A stretch of DNA of 64,000 nucleotides from Ectopseudomonas composti (GCF_001567565.1 NZ_LSSW01000025.1:62001-126000); one strand, 5' to 3'; shown: positions 45,595 to 56,538, numbered from the stretch's first letter. Notes: generated by a model not told the origin, from the letters alone. Made by a program: numbers and translations.

Positions 45595-46407
45595 ATGCCT
45601 GAATTACCTGAAGTCGAAACTACCCGCCGTGGTATCGCCCCCTACCTTGAAGGTCAGCGCGTCAGCCGCGTGATCGTGCGTGAGCGCCGTCTGCGCTGGC
45701 CGATTCCTGAGGACCTGGACGTGCGTCTGTCCGGCCAGCGTATCGAGTGCGTCGAGCGCCGCGCCAAGTACCTGCTGATCAAGGCCGAAGTCGGCAGCCT
45801 GATCGGTCACCTGGGCATGTCCGGCAGCCTGCGCCTGGTCGAATGCGGTCTGCCAGCGGCCAAGCACGAGCACGTGGATATCGAACTGGAGTCGGGCCTC
45901 GCCTTGCGCTACACCGACCCCCGCCGCTTCGGCGCGCTGCTGTGGAGCGAAGATCCGCTGCGCCACGAGCTGCTCAGCAAGCTCGGCCCGGAGCCACTGG
46001 GCGGGCTGTTCGATGGCGAGCGGCTGTTTCAGATGTCGCGTGGGCGCAGCATGGCGGTCAAGCCCTTCATCATGGATAACGCCGTGGTGGTGGGTGTCGG
46101 CAATATTTACGCCACCGAAGCGCTGTTCGCCGCGGGTATCGATCCGCGTCGCGAGGCTGGTGCCATCTCGCGGGCGCGCTACCTGCGCCTGGCCGAGGAG
46201 ATCAAACGCATCCTCGCCCATGCCATCGAACGTGGCGGCACAACGCTGCGCGACTTCGTCGGTGGCGATGGCCAACCCGGTTACTTCCAGCAGGAGCTGT
46301 TCGCCTATGGGCGTGGCGGCGAATTCTGCAAGGTCTGTGGCAGCACCTTGCGCGAGGTCAAACTGGGCCAGCGCGCGAGTGTGTATTGTCCCAAGTGCCA
46401 GCGTTGA
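45595..46407 (+). CDS. mutM: Formamidopyrimidine-DNA glycosylase
   Basis: 270 aa, full length. It removes 8-oxoguanine and formamidopyrimidines and cleaves at the abasic site. Catalytic N-terminus [12 protein letters not shown] (Pro and Glu after Met removal), [19 protein letters not shown], and a C-terminal zinc finger CKVCGS ... YCPKCQ. It is followed after 45 bp by an acyltransferase gene on the same strand. Confidence 0.97.
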   Translation: MPELPEVETTRRGIAPYLEGQRVSRVIVRERRLRWPIPEDLDVRLSGQRIECVERRAKYLLIKAEVGSLIGHLGMSGSLRLVECGLPAAKHEHVDIELESGLALRYTDPRRFGALLWSEDPLRHELLSKLGPEPLGGLFDGERLFQMSRGRSMAVKPFIMDNAVVVGVGNIYATEALFAAGIDPRREAGAISRARYLRLAEEIKRILAHAIERGGTTLRDFVGGDGQPGYFQQELFAYGRGGEFCKVCGSTLREVKLGQRASVYCPKCQR

Positions 46408-46452
46408 GCAAGACCACACTTCCAAAATAATAAGAAACACCGAGGTTGATCG

Positions 46453-47031
46453 ATGTCCGGTAACTACCTGCCGCGCAACCCGGCCGCCGAGTGGCTGGGG
46501 CGCAGCGTGCTGAAACTGATGGGTTGGCGGATCGAGGGAGAGCTGCCGAAGCTCGACAAGTTCGTCGCCATCGGCGCCCACCACACCTCCAACTGGGATT
46601 TCGTGATCTTTATCGCGCTGAAGTTCGTGCTGCGCCTGAATGCCCGCTGGTTCGGCAAACACAGCATCTTCCGCTGGCCCTTCGCTGCGTTGATGCGCAG
46701 CTGGGGTGGCATCGCGATTCGCCGTGATCGCCAACTCAATACCGTTGAACAGGCCATTGATGCCTTTCGCGAGCATGACCAATTCATCCTGGTGCTCTCG
46801 CCCGAAGGCACCCGCAAGAAGGTCGAACGCTGGAAGATGGGCTTCTACCATATCGCCCTCGGTGCAGGCGTGCCCATCGTGCTCGGGGCGCTGGATTACC
46901 AGAACCGCCGCGTGGTCATCGGCCCTACCTTCGAGCCTACGGGTGACGAAAAGGCCGATCTGGCCGCGATGCTGGCGTTCTTCCGGCCTTATGTACCGAA
47001 AAAGCCGGAATATGCCTTTCACGGCGATTGA
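46453..47031 (+). CDS. PlsC-like lysophospholipid acyltransferase
   Basis: 192 aa. HX4D motif in HHTSNWDF (His44, Asp49) and the phosphate-binding EGTR block in [20 protein letters not shown], both diagnostic of glycerolipid acyltransferases. It is shorter than PlsC (about 245) and belongs to the small 1-acyl-G3P acyltransferase-like group. The exact acceptor is unknown. It is likely a peripheral inner-membrane enzyme. Confidence 0.88.
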   Translation: MSGNYLPRNPAAEWLGRSVLKLMGWRIEGELPKLDKFVAIGAHHTSNWDFVIFIALKFVLRLNARWFGKHSIFRWPFAALMRSWGGIAIRRDRQLNTVEQAIDAFREHDQFILVLSPEGTRKKVERWKMGFYHIALGAGVPIVLGALDYQNRRVVIGPTFEPTGDEKADLAAMLAFFRPYVPKKPEYAFHGD

Positions 47032-47107
47032 CGTCCGTCACGCTGACAATTACCAATGCGCTGTTATAGTTACTGGCACTTTCCCGAATAATCTGAAGGA
47101 TCGATCC

Positions 47108-47446
47108 ATGAAAGCGTTCCGCACTTCCGCTGCTGTCCTGGCGCTGACCTCTGGCCTGCTGGCGCTCTCGGCGCAAGCAGAAGTGGTTCAGCAGAATGCC
47201 AGCGGCGATCCGCTCTACACTGTCGAGGCCCCCAAGGGCTATGCCATGATCGGCGACCTGGTCATCGCCCGCCCGCTGCTGATCGGGGCCACGGCGATCG
47301 GCGCTGCAGCCTTCGTCGTCAGCCTGCCGTTCACTGCACTGGGCGGTAATGTTGGTGAAGCTGCTCAGTCTCTGGTGGTCGAACCAGGTAAAGAAGCCTT
47401 CGTGCGTTGCCTGGGCTGCACCAGCAGCGGCTACAAGCGAGACTGA
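47108..47446 (+). CDS. Small exported hypothetical protein
   Basis: 112 aa. Signal peptide [24 protein letters not shown], a short mature region, then a hydrophobic Gly/Ala-rich segment (about residues 58-85, [19 protein letters not shown]) and a C-terminal FVRCLGC motif with two cysteines. AAGGA lies 8 nt before the ATG. No domain was recognised; it may be a membrane-anchored envelope protein. A very strong terminator follows. Confidence 0.75.
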   Translation: MKAFRTSAAVLALTSGLLALSAQAEVVQQNASGDPLYTVEAPKGYAMIGDLVIARPLLIGATAIGAAAFVVSLPFTALGGNVGEAAQSLVVEPGKEAFVRCLGCTSSGYKRD

Positions 47447-47464
47447 TCCGCTACACCGCTTGAG

Positions 47465-47500
47465 ACGGCCTCTCGCCTCCCTTTGGAGGCGAGAGGCCGT
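47465..47500 (+). terminator. Rho-independent terminator
   Basis: A perfect 16-bp stem ACGGCCTCTCGCCTCC / GGAGGCGAGAGGCCGT with loop CTTT is followed by TTGCGTTT. It ends the unit of the small exported protein, just before the Na/Pi cotransporter gene. Confidence 0.9.
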
Positions 47501-47532
47501 TTGCGTTTGAACGCCGAGAAAAGGAAGAACCG

Positions 47533-49374
47533 GTGGTAATGAAGTACCTGCGCTGGGTGATGTTGTTGCTGGTGGTGTCGGGGCTGATCGCCTCGTTCTG
47601 GTTCAGCCAGGGCTGGCTGCAACTGTGCGCCGGTCTGGCGATATTCCTGTTCGGCATGCAGTGCCTGGAAGAAGGCCTGCGCCAGTTGGCGGGCAGCAAG
47701 CTGGAACAGATACTCGGGCGTAGCACGTCCACGCCCGTCAAGAGCCTGTTGTTCGGCGTGGGTGGCACCCTGTTGCTGCAGTCCAGCACCCTGGTTTCCC
47801 TGCTGACCATCGCCTTCATCAGCACCGGGTTGATTCAACTGGCCGGCGGTATCGCCATTTTGTTCGGCGCCAACCTGGGCGCCACCAGCGGCATCTGGTT
47901 GCTGGCGCTGGCTGGGCAGAACCTCAGCCTCAGCCCCCTGGCTCTGCCACTGCTGGTGCTCGGTGTGCTGGCCGGCTTCTTCGGGCCCAGGAGCAAGGCA
48001 GCCGGGCGCATCGTGCTGGGCATCGCGTTCATCTTTCTCGGCATCGACCAGATCAAGGAAGGCTTCGCCAGCTTCGGTGATGGCCTGGACATGACGGGCC
48101 TGCAGGAAGGCGGGCTACGCGGGGCACTGCTGTTCACCGCTATCGGTATGGCCATCACCGTCGTGCTGCAGTCGAGCCATGCCACGCTGATGCTGACCCT
48201 GGCGGCATTGGCCAGTGGTCAGCTGGAACTGGGGCAAAGCCTGGCCATCGCCATCGGCTCGAACGTCGGCAGCAGCGTGACCACCGCCTTCGTCGGCTCG
48301 CTGGGCGGCAACCGCAGCGGTCAGCGTCTGGCACTGGCCCATGTGCTGTTCAACATCACCACCGGCGTTATCGCGTTCTGCCTGCTCGGCCCGCTGACCT
48401 GGCTGGTGCATGTCTTGGCCGAACCCATGGGGCTTGGCGAGAACAGCCTGATTCAGCTGGCGATGTTCCACACGTTGTTCAACGCCATGGGCGTGGCGCT
48501 GTTCTGGCCGCTGCAGGCGCGTCTGGCGCAGTACCTGATCCGCTGGCTGCCGGAGCGAGTCGAGCCGCAGGTATTGATCACCGAACTGGTGGCCGAGCAG
48601 GTGCCCGAGCCCGAGCGCACCCGTGCTCGTTACCTGAACGAGCGCTGCCTGGATTCGGTCGAAGCGGCGTCCGGCGCGGTGGTGCAGGAGCTGGGCCACC
48701 TCGGGCGCCTGAGCCTGGAGGTGATCTGCCATGCCTTGTATCTGCCGGTTGATCAACTGGCGCAGGCCAAGGCCGACGAGCAGTTGCTGCAGGCCAGGCC
48801 GGTGCGCGACGGGGTCGACGCCAATGATCTCTATCAGCGCCATATCAAGGGCGTGTATGGCGATCTGCTGAGCTTCATGGGGCGTATGGAGTTGCCCATG
48901 GACGAAGCACACCAGCAGTTCTGGAACACTTGCCAACTGGCGGCGCTGCAACTGGTGGATGCGGTCAAGGATGCCAAGCACCTGCAGAAGAACCTCGGCC
49001 ATTATCTGGAGCAGCCGCCTTCGGGCGTACGCACCTGTTATGTCGAGTTGCGTCGCCATCTGCTGCTGACCTTGCACGAGTTGCGCGAACTGGCCCGCAG
49101 CGAGCTGGAAGAGGAGGCCTGGCGCTCACGCCTGGCCTGGCTGGACGACCAGGCCGCGGAGTTCGACGCTCAGTTCCGCCAGCGGCTGTTCAGCGAGGTG
49201 CGCTACGGTCATCTCGATGGCTTGCAGGCCAGCTCGCTGATGAACGACCTGGGTTACGTCAGCCGTATCTTCCAGAGCCTGCGCAACGTGCTGATGCTGG
49301 GCGACGAGCAGGTGCCGTTCCGTGAGCTGCGCCGCTTCGGGCATGAGCAGGAGAGCCTGATCGAGACTCCGTAG
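47533..49374 (+). CDS. Na+/phosphate cotransporter family protein with PhoU-like tail
   Basis: 613 aa. Two Na_Pi_cotrans repeats with the inverted QSS motifs (LLLQSSTLVSLLT and VVLQSSHATLMLT), about eight to nine TM segments up to residue 340, then a cytoplasmic PhoU-like helical domain (380-600). The start is GTG at 47533 with AGGA 7 nt upstream; an ATG two codons later is the alternative. It imports or exports phosphate with sodium. The TAG stop lies within a repeat element. Confidence 0.88.
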   Translation: MVMKYLRWVMLLLVVSGLIASFWFSQGWLQLCAGLAIFLFGMQCLEEGLRQLAGSKLEQILGRSTSTPVKSLLFGVGGTLLLQSSTLVSLLTIAFISTGLIQLAGGIAILFGANLGATSGIWLLALAGQNLSLSPLALPLLVLGVLAGFFGPRSKAAGRIVLGIAFIFLGIDQIKEGFASFGDGLDMTGLQEGGLRGALLFTAIGMAITVVLQSSHATLMLTLAALASGQLELGQSLAIAIGSNVGSSVTTAFVGSLGGNRSGQRLALAHVLFNITTGVIAFCLLGPLTWLVHVLAEPMGLGENSLIQLAMFHTLFNAMGVALFWPLQARLAQYLIRWLPERVEPQVLITELVAEQVPEPERTRARYLNERCLDSVEAASGAVVQELGHLGRLSLEVICHALYLPVDQLAQAKADEQLLQARPVRDGVDANDLYQRHIKGVYGDLLSFMGRMELPMDEAHQQFWNTCQLAALQLVDAVKDAKHLQKNLGHYLEQPPSGVRTCYVELRRHLLLTLHELRELARSELEEEAWRSRLAWLDDQAAEFDAQFRQRLFSEVRYGHLDGLQASSLMNDLGYVSRIFQSLRNVLMLGDEQVPFRELRRFGHEQESLIETP

Positions 49375-49431
49375 CCTGGATGAGGTTCGGGGCTGCGCAC
49401 AAGGGCGTCCCGGGCTGCATCCGGGCTACGG
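49371..49431. repeat. CCCGGGCTGCATCCGGGC-type repeat pair over the transporter stop codon
   Basis: GTAGCCTGGATGAGG (49371) and the facing CCCGGGCTGCATCCGGGCTAC (to 49431) form an imperfect palindrome between the convergent Na/Pi transporter and ggt genes. The TAG stop of the transporter is the first part of the element. Confidence 0.75.
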
Positions 49432-49433
49432 TT

Positions 49434-51107
49434 CTACTGCTTGCCGGGCACTACCAGCGGCTGCCCGATACCACGCGGGTCGCTCGCTGCCTGCACCTCG
49501 CCGCTGGCCTTGTTCCAGAACAGCACCTGCTGATTGCCGTACTGCCGATCCAGGCGCTTGAGGCTGTAGCCGCGTGCTTGCAGCTCGGCGACCTGCTCGT
49601 CGCTGAAGGTATCCGGCTCATGCTCGATCACATCGGGCAGGAACTGGTGGTGATAGCGTGCCACGGCCGGCCAGCTTTCGATGGGTTGGCCGTCGAGGTA
49701 TTGCAGCATCGCCAGCAGCACCATGCTGGGAATGCGGCTGCCGCCTGGCGTGCCGAAGGCGGCGAACTCGTCGGTGTTTTCGAGAAAACTCGGGCTCATC
49801 GATGACAGAGGCCGCTTGCCACCGGCGATGAGGTTGGCCTGGCTGCCCACCAGACCGTAGGCGTTGGAGCCATCGACTGCGGCGGCGAAGTCGTCCATCT
49901 CATCGTTGAGCAGCACGCCGGTACCGGGCACGGTGAAAGCGGCGCCGAACGGCAGATTGATCGACAGGGTGGCGGCCACCGCATTGCCGTCGGCATCGAG
50001 TACCGCGAAGTGGGTAGTGTTGTCACCTTCATGCCAGGTGCCGGCCGGTGGCAGGCTGTCGCTGGGCGTGGCCTGTTCGGGGTCTATGCTGCCCGCGAGC
50101 ACGGCCAGGTGGCCTGGCGAGAGCATTTCCTGCAGTGGGTTCTTGACGAAGTCCGGGTCACCCAGCAACTCGCGGTCGCGGTAGGCGCGGCGCAGGGCCT
50201 CGACCACGTAATGCACGCGTTGTACGGGTTCGGCATCACGCCAGGGAAATTGTTCGAGAATGCCCAGGCTTTGCGCCAGAGCCACGCCACCGGCCGAGGG
50301 GGGTGGGGCGCTGATCAGCTCATGGCCATCGTCCAGGGTGACGCGCAAGGGCGCGCGGCGAACCACCTGGTAGCCGCGCATATCATCCATTGTCCAGATA
50401 CCCCCGGCGCGGCGTACGCCTTCGACCAGGTGTTCGGCCAGGGCGCCGTCGTAAAAACCGGGACGGCCCTTCTGCGCCAGGGTCTGCAGGGTGGCGGCCA
50501 GTTCCGGCTGGCGCAGCAGGTAGCCCTCGGCAGGGACTTCCCCCTGATTGAGGAACAGTCGTGCGCTCTCTGGATCATCGCGCAATGCGGCCAGGCGCCA
50601 GGTGGCGCGCTCGCGGTAGACGCGATCGATGGCAAAGCCGTCGCGAGCCAGGGCGATGGCAGGGGCCAGGCTGGTCTTCAGTGGCAGACGACCATGCTTT
50701 TCGGCCAGTTCCACCAGGGCCGCCGGCAGACCGGGAATGGCGGCGGCGAGGGCGCCATTGAGGGACAGTTCGCGCTGTATCTGGCCGTCTTTGGCGTAGA
50801 GGTCGGCCTTGGCTTCCAGTGGCGCGCGCTCGCGGGCATCGAGAAAGTCATAGGTTGGCGTTTCGCCGGCGTTGCGCAGCAGGAAGAAACCGCCGCCGCC
50901 CAGGCCAGAACCATAGGGCTCGACCACGGCCAGCGCTGCGCTGGCAGCCACGGCGGCGTCGAACGCGTTGCCGCCGGCATCGAGCATCTGCTGGGCAGCG
51001 GCGCTGGCAGCCGGGTGGGCGGTGGCGATGGCGGCTTGATGCGGTGTGGCCTGCGCCAGCAGGCTGGCGCCGAGCAGCAGGGTCGATAGCAGAAGTTTGC
51101 GCAGCAT
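49434..51107 (-). CDS. ggt: Gamma-glutamyltransferase
   Basis: 557 aa. Signal peptide MLRKLLLSTLLLGASLLAQA; periplasmic Ntn hydrolase processed into two subunits. The maturation site is DNTTHFAVLD, where the second Thr becomes the nucleophile. Further family blocks are GSGLGGGGFFLL near the N-terminus and KRPLSSMSPSF near the C-terminus. It hydrolyses or transfers the gamma-glutamyl group of glutathione. Monocistronic, facing the Na/Pi gene; ferredoxin lies upstream on the same strand. Confidence 0.95.
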   Translation of the reverse strand: MLRKLLLSTLLLGASLLAQATPHQAAIATAHPAASAAAQQMLDAGGNAFDAAVAASAALAVVEPYGSGLGGGGFFLLRNAGETPTYDFLDARERAPLEAKADLYAKDGQIQRELSLNGALAAAIPGLPAALVELAEKHGRLPLKTSLAPAIALARDGFAIDRVYRERATWRLAALRDDPESARLFLNQGEVPAEGYLLRQPELAATLQTLAQKGRPGFYDGALAEHLVEGVRRAGGIWTMDDMRGYQVVRRAPLRVTLDDGHELISAPPPSAGGVALAQSLGILEQFPWRDAEPVQRVHYVVEALRRAYRDRELLGDPDFVKNPLQEMLSPGHLAVLAGSIDPEQATPSDSLPPAGTWHEGDNTTHFAVLDADGNAVAATLSINLPFGAAFTVPGTGVLLNDEMDDFAAAVDGSNAYGLVGSQANLIAGGKRPLSSMSPSFLENTDEFAAFGTPGGSRIPSMVLLAMLQYLDGQPIESWPAVARYHHQFLPDVIEHEPDTFSDEQVAELQARGYSLKRLDRQYGNQQVLFWNKASGEVQAASDPRGIGQPLVVPGKQ

Positions 51108-51185
51108 GCGATCTACCTAGATGGGTTGAGGAAGTCGCAGCTTAGCAGCCTTGCCCAGGCGCGTGCGCCTGGTTGGCCGGGAGTC

Positions 51186-51578
<393 letters not shown>

Positions 51579-51594
51579 TCACGGCGTTCTGTCT

Positions 51595-52526
<932 letters not shown>

Positions 52527-52527
52527 C

Positions 52528-54120
52528 TCAGGCCTTCAGGCGTTCGGCCAGCAAGGTGGCGAGTTTCGCGGTCAGCCCGTAGATCGACAGCTGCGGGTTG
52601 GCGCCGATACTGGTGGGGAACAGCGAGCCATCGTGGATCGACAGGTTGGCCAGCTGATGGTGACGACCGAGGCTGTCGACCACGGCTTGCTGCGGATCTT
52701 CGCCCATGGCGCAGCCGCCCATGACGTGAGCGCTGCCCAGGCGGGTACGGTAGAGCGCGAGGTCGAGGTGCTCGATCAGGTCCTTGGCCTGCTTCCATGT
52801 CTTCACGTAACCGGCGTCGGCATGCATCGGCATCACCGCCTTGGCCCCGGCGGCAAACTGCACTTCGGCCATGGTCAGGAAAGCGCGGCGCACGCCGTCC
52901 CAGGTGTAGTCGGTCATCTGGTAGTCGAGTACCGGGCTGCCGTCGTCGCGCAGTTCCACGCGGCCTTCGGCGCTGTCGGGGTGGAAACCGTCGCGCAGCA
53001 GGGCAAGCATCACGTTGGTGTGCGGCAGTTGCTCCATGCGCAGGGCGTTCTCGCGACCGAACTCGCCAAGCAGGGTGGCAGTCAGCGCCGGCTGCAGCGG
53101 CGGCACTTCCAGTTTGTAGGACAGGCGTCCGCTGGTGCCGTCATCCCATTGGAAATGATCGGAATAGAGCGACTGCGGTGCGCCATAGAAAGGGTTGATG
53201 ACCTGCTCGAACTGCGCCGCGGAGAAGTTCACCAGGTGCAGGTAGGTGCGCCGGCCGATGCGTTTGTGCGGGTCAGGCACTGCGGAGCGCAATAGCAGGC
53301 CGGGCGTATTGATGCCGCCGCCGGCCAACACGTAATGCCGCGCCTTGACCCGAATGCGTTTGCCGGTGGGCGCGACGCAGCGTTCGTCCATGCCCAGGCA
53401 GTCGATGCCGACCACCTTGTCGCCTTCGATCACCAGCTTGTCGGCGCGCGCCAGGTAGAGCAGCTCGCCGCCTGCATCCAGGGTGGCGGGGATGGTGGTG
53501 ACCAGCATCGATTGCTTGGCGTTGGTCGGGCAGCCCATGCCGCAGTAACCCAGATTCCAGCAGCCACGCACGTTGCGCGGGATCACCGCCCAGTGATAGC
53601 CGAGCTTGTCGCAACCGCTGCGGATCACCTCGTTGTTGGCGTTCGGCGGCACGACCCAGGGGGCGACGCCCAGGCGCTGTTCCATTTTCTCGAACCAGGG
53701 CGCCATGGAGGCGACATCATGACCCTTCACGGCGTGGGCTTCGGCCCAGTACGCCAGTGTCTGCGGTGGCGTGCGGAAGCTGCTGGTCCAGTTGACCAGC
53801 GTGGTGCCGCCGACGGCGCGTCCCTGCAGGATGGTGATGGCGCCATCCTTGCTCATGCGGCCGATGCCTTCCTGATAGAGGTTCGGGTAGGCCTCGGCCT
53901 CCTGCATCTTGAAGTCGTCGCTGGTCTTCAGCGGGCCTTCCTCGATCAGCAGCACCTTGTAGCCGGCGGCGCTGAGGATTTCCGCCGTGGTACCTCCGCC
54001 GGCACCGCTGCCGACGATGGCAACGTCGGCCTCCAGGGTCAGGTCGTTTTCCAGGCGCGAACCGTCGTATGTCTTCCAACCTTTCGCCAGGCCTTGCTTG
54101 AACAAATCGGGTACAGGCAT
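52528..54120 (-). CDS. laoA: GMC-type alcohol dehydrogenase, LaoA-like
   Basis: 530 aa from the ATG at 54120; the longer frame runs into a REP element and is not coding. FAD-binding AIVGSGAGGGTTAEIL at the N-terminus, a Cys-rich block WNLGYCGMGCPTNAK, and the GMC active-site pair: His in SAHVMGGCAMGEDP and Asn in GANPQLSIYG. By order (GMC enzyme, small TAT protein, aldehyde dehydrogenase, divergent TetR) this is the LaoABCR system for oxidising long-chain alcohols described in P. aeruginosa (PA0364-PA0367). Substrate specificity is inferred from this synteny. Confidence 0.85.
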   Translation of the reverse strand: MPVPDLFKQGLAKGWKTYDGSRLENDLTLEADVAIVGSGAGGGTTAEILSAAGYKVLLIEEGPLKTSDDFKMQEAEAYPNLYQEGIGRMSKDGAITILQGRAVGGTTLVNWTSSFRTPPQTLAYWAEAHAVKGHDVASMAPWFEKMEQRLGVAPWVVPPNANNEVIRSGCDKLGYHWAVIPRNVRGCWNLGYCGMGCPTNAKQSMLVTTIPATLDAGGELLYLARADKLVIEGDKVVGIDCLGMDERCVAPTGKRIRVKARHYVLAGGGINTPGLLLRSAVPDPHKRIGRRTYLHLVNFSAAQFEQVINPFYGAPQSLYSDHFQWDDGTSGRLSYKLEVPPLQPALTATLLGEFGRENALRMEQLPHTNVMLALLRDGFHPDSAEGRVELRDDGSPVLDYQMTDYTWDGVRRAFLTMAEVQFAAGAKAVMPMHADAGYVKTWKQAKDLIEHLDLALYRTRLGSAHVMGGCAMGEDPQQAVVDSLGRHHQLANLSIHDGSLFPTSIGANPQLSIYGLTAKLATLLAERLKA

Positions 54121-54151
54121 TTCACCTTCTCTTCTTGTCGTAGGGCCGTCT

Positions 54152-54250
54152 GTAGGGGCGAACTCACGAGCTGAGTGGCCGCTCTGATCGCGGATAAATC
54201 CGCTCCTACACAAACAGCCCGCATCCCGTGGGAGCGGCTTCAGCCGCGAT
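54152..54250. repeat. REP-type repeats between laoA and laoB
   Basis: Three half elements: GTAGGGGCG (54152), the complement form GATAAATCCGCTCCTAC (ending 54209) and GTGGGAGCGGCTTCAGCC (from 54228). They belong to the GTAGGAGCGGCTTCAGCC family and fill most of the laoB-laoA gap. Confidence 0.8.
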
Positions 54251-54298
54251 GCTCTCTGCAGTCGGCAGGGTGGGCCGGGTGGCGGTCCGCTTCAGCCG

Positions 54299-54844
54299 TT
54301 ATACGGTGGGCGGCCCCGGATAGCCGCAGTGCGCCCAGGACTCGGGGCGGCTGTACCAGGCCATCATCACCAGCTGCAGCAGTGAGGCATGGCCCATGCG
54401 CAGCAGGCTCAGGCTGCTGTTCTGCCAGCGCCTCAGAAAATGCCGCACGTCATCGGCGCTGGCGTTGTCCCAGCTGCCCCAGACCCCGGTCAGCGGGCCA
54501 CGGGTGACGGGCAGGGCCAGTACGTCGAACAGTTGCACGGTGAGCTTGAGCATTTCCGGCGACAGGTGCGCCAGGCTGTTGTCGAGGCTCTTCAGCGTGC
54601 CGTCGACGGCCTGGGGCATCTGCTCAGCGCTGACGGCGCCATCGAGCATCACCGGGATCAACGCACGCAGAAACGGCAGGTCGCTGCTGCGCAGGATCAG
54701 GTGGCCGCTGGCCGGCGTGCTGGCCGAGCAGCCACTGAGGGTGGCGGTCAGCCCGGCAGTGCCGAGCAGCGCCGTGCCCAGCAGGCCGGCCTTGAGCAGG
54801 CTGCGCCGCGACAGCTGCGGCGCGTGGAGGGTGGTGTCGTTCAT
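54299..54844 (-). CDS. laoB: Twin-arginine exported small subunit, LaoB-like
   Basis: 181 aa. Twin-arginine signal SRRSLLKAGLLGTALLGTAG; a Cys (SGCSAS) at the end of the hydrophobic stretch could also be a lipobox. The mature part resembles the gluconate 2-dehydrogenase subunit 3-like proteins that accompany GMC enzymes. It is likely the partner or export companion of LaoA. The ATG at 54844 is used; a GTG four codons earlier is possible, and neither has a strong RBS. Confidence 0.8.
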   Translation of the reverse strand: MNDTTLHAPQLSRRSLLKAGLLGTALLGTAGLTATLSGCSASTPASGHLILRSSDLPFLRALIPVMLDGAVSAEQMPQAVDGTLKSLDNSLAHLSPEMLKLTVQLFDVLALPVTRGPLTGVWGSWDNASADDVRHFLRRWQNSSLSLLRMGHASLLQLVMMAWYSRPESWAHCGYPGPPTV

Positions 54845-54886
54845 TGTTGTTATCACCAGGTGTAGAGCGGGCGTTGCCCGCGTTGA

Positions 54887-56317
54887 TCAGCGTACGAACA
54901 ACCTGTAGACCAGCTTCTGGATCGCCTTGCCATAAGGCGGATAGATCAGCCGCGCGGCGTTGAAGCGTTGTTTGATGAACACGCCCTTGGCCTTGCTGAA
55001 GGTCAGGAAGCCTTCGTGGCCGTGGTAGTGGCCCATGCCCGACGGGCCGATGCCACCGAACGGCATGTCGTCCTGCGCCACGTGCAGCAGGGTGTCGTTC
55101 AGGCACACACCGCCTGAGTGAGTCTCGTGCAGCACGCGCTGCTGCTCGCGCTTGTCGTAGCCGAAGTAGTACAGCGCCAGCGGCCGCGGCCGCGCGTTGA
55201 CGTAGGCGAAGGCGTCTTCGAGGCGGTCGTAGGGCACCACCGGCAGCAGCGGGCCGAAGATCTCGTCCTGCATCAGCTTCATGTCGTCGTTGACGTCCAG
55301 CACCAGGCTCTGCGGCAGGCGCCGGCCCTGGGCCTCGGGGTAGAGCGGGACGATCCGCGCGCCCTTGGTCTGGGCGTCGTGCAGGTAGCCATTGAGGCGG
55401 GCCAGCTGGCGTTCGTTGATGATCGCCGTGTAGTCCGGGTTGTCCTTGAGCTGCGGGTAGAAGCGCTGCACCACCTCGCGGTAGGCGCTGACGAAGCCGT
55501 CGACGCGATCGCGCGGTACCAGCACATAGTCCGGCGCCACGCAGGTTTGCCCGGCATTGAGGGTCTTGCCGAAGGCGATGCGCTCGGCGGCGTCGGCCAG
55601 CGGCACGTCGGCGGACACAATGGCCGGCGACTTGCCGCCCAGCTCCAGGGTCACCGGGGTGAGGTTCTCGGCGGCGGCGCGCATCACGTGCTTGCCGATG
55701 CTGGTGGCGCCGGTGAACAGCAGGTGGTCGAACGGCAATTTGGAGAAGGCCATGCCGACTTCAGCCTCGCCCAGGGCGACGCTGACCAGATCCTCGGGGA
55801 AGATGCGCGCCAGCAGATCCTTGATCAACTGCGAGGTGGCCGGGGTGGACTCACTCATCTTGATCATCACCCGGTTGCCGGCGGCCAGGGCGCCGGTCAG
55901 CGGGCCGATGGCGAGAAACAGCGGGTAGTTCCACGGCACGATGATGCCGACCACGCCCAGCGGCTGGTAGATGACCTTGGCTGCGGCGGGCATGAACTGC
56001 AGGCCGACGCTGCGCCGCGAGGGCTTCATCCATTTCTTGATGCGTTTGCTGGCGTAGTGAATGCCATGCAGGCTGGGCATCAGCTCGGCGAGCAGGGTTT
56101 CGTCGGCCGAACGGTTGCTGAAGTCTGCACTGATCGCCGCCACCAGGGCGTCCTGCTGCTGGGTCAGCAGCTCACTCAGGGACTTCAGCCACTGGATGCG
56201 TTGTTCGGCCGACGGCATCGGGTTGGCGGCAAAGGCCGCACGCTGCAGGGCGAAGCTGCCATCGAGCTGGTTGATCTGCTGTTGGCTGTGCTGCAGGTAG
56301 GCGATGTCGGCGACCAT
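54887..56317 (-). CDS. laoC: Coniferyl-aldehyde-dehydrogenase-type aldehyde dehydrogenase, LaoC-like
   Basis: 476 aa from the ATG at 56317, preceded by GAGGAG. ALDH fold: VPWNYPLFL, general base Glu in LELGGKSPAIV, nucleophile Cys in NAGQTCVAPDY, and EIFGPLLPV. The C-terminal extension with hydrophobic and basic residues (KAIQKLVYRLFVR) is typical of membrane-associated fatty-aldehyde dehydrogenases. It oxidises the aldehyde produced by LaoA. It is the first gene of the operon, with promoter and operator mapped below. Confidence 0.88.
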   Translation of the reverse strand: MVADIAYLQHSQQQINQLDGSFALQRAAFAANPMPSAEQRIQWLKSLSELLTQQQDALVAAISADFSNRSADETLLAELMPSLHGIHYASKRIKKWMKPSRRSVGLQFMPAAAKVIYQPLGVVGIIVPWNYPLFLAIGPLTGALAAGNRVMIKMSESTPATSQLIKDLLARIFPEDLVSVALGEAEVGMAFSKLPFDHLLFTGATSIGKHVMRAAAENLTPVTLELGGKSPAIVSADVPLADAAERIAFGKTLNAGQTCVAPDYVLVPRDRVDGFVSAYREVVQRFYPQLKDNPDYTAIINERQLARLNGYLHDAQTKGARIVPLYPEAQGRRLPQSLVLDVNDDMKLMQDEIFGPLLPVVPYDRLEDAFAYVNARPRPLALYYFGYDKREQQRVLHETHSGGVCLNDTLLHVAQDDMPFGGIGPSGMGHYHGHEGFLTFSKAKGVFIKQRFNAARLIYPPYGKAIQKLVYRLFVR

Positions 56318-56343
56318 TGGTTTCTCCTCGACGTTCCAGCGGG

Positions 56344-56500
56344 CAGGCTGCTGAAAAACTATCTGCGTTGTCATCGCTGCGTTAAAAACAGGCTCGTGCG
56401 CGAGTCCGATCAAAATGCTCATTTACAACTTGTAAATTCCGCTTTTTCGCCTTTTTTTGCCTTGCGCTGACTGCCTCGCCGACGTTTTTGAAGCAGCCTG
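56344..56500. mobile_element. MITE-like element in the lao leader
   Basis: 157 bp bounded by imperfect inverted ends, CAGGCTGCTGAAAAAC on the left and GTTTTTGAAGCAGCCTG on the right. It contains a perfect inner dyad ATTTACAA-C-TTGTAAAT (56421-56437) and a T-rich stretch. Similar sequences are, to my knowledge, common between genes in Pseudomonas. It encodes nothing and has no transposase. Relative to the predicted promoter at 56539-56567 it lies inside the 5' leader of laoC. Confidence 0.65.
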
Positions 56501-56538
56501 TTGAAGGCGGCTATAAGCCGCGATTAGGCTTAGCTGGA

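Noticed and set aside
54121..54213. 31-residue N-terminal extension of LaoA
   Set aside because: It is the translation of REP sequence, and the ATG at 54120 gives the normal start.
56344..56500. The element as a full insertion sequence
   Set aside because: It is only 157 bp and has no transposase frame; only a non-autonomous element or repeat is supported.
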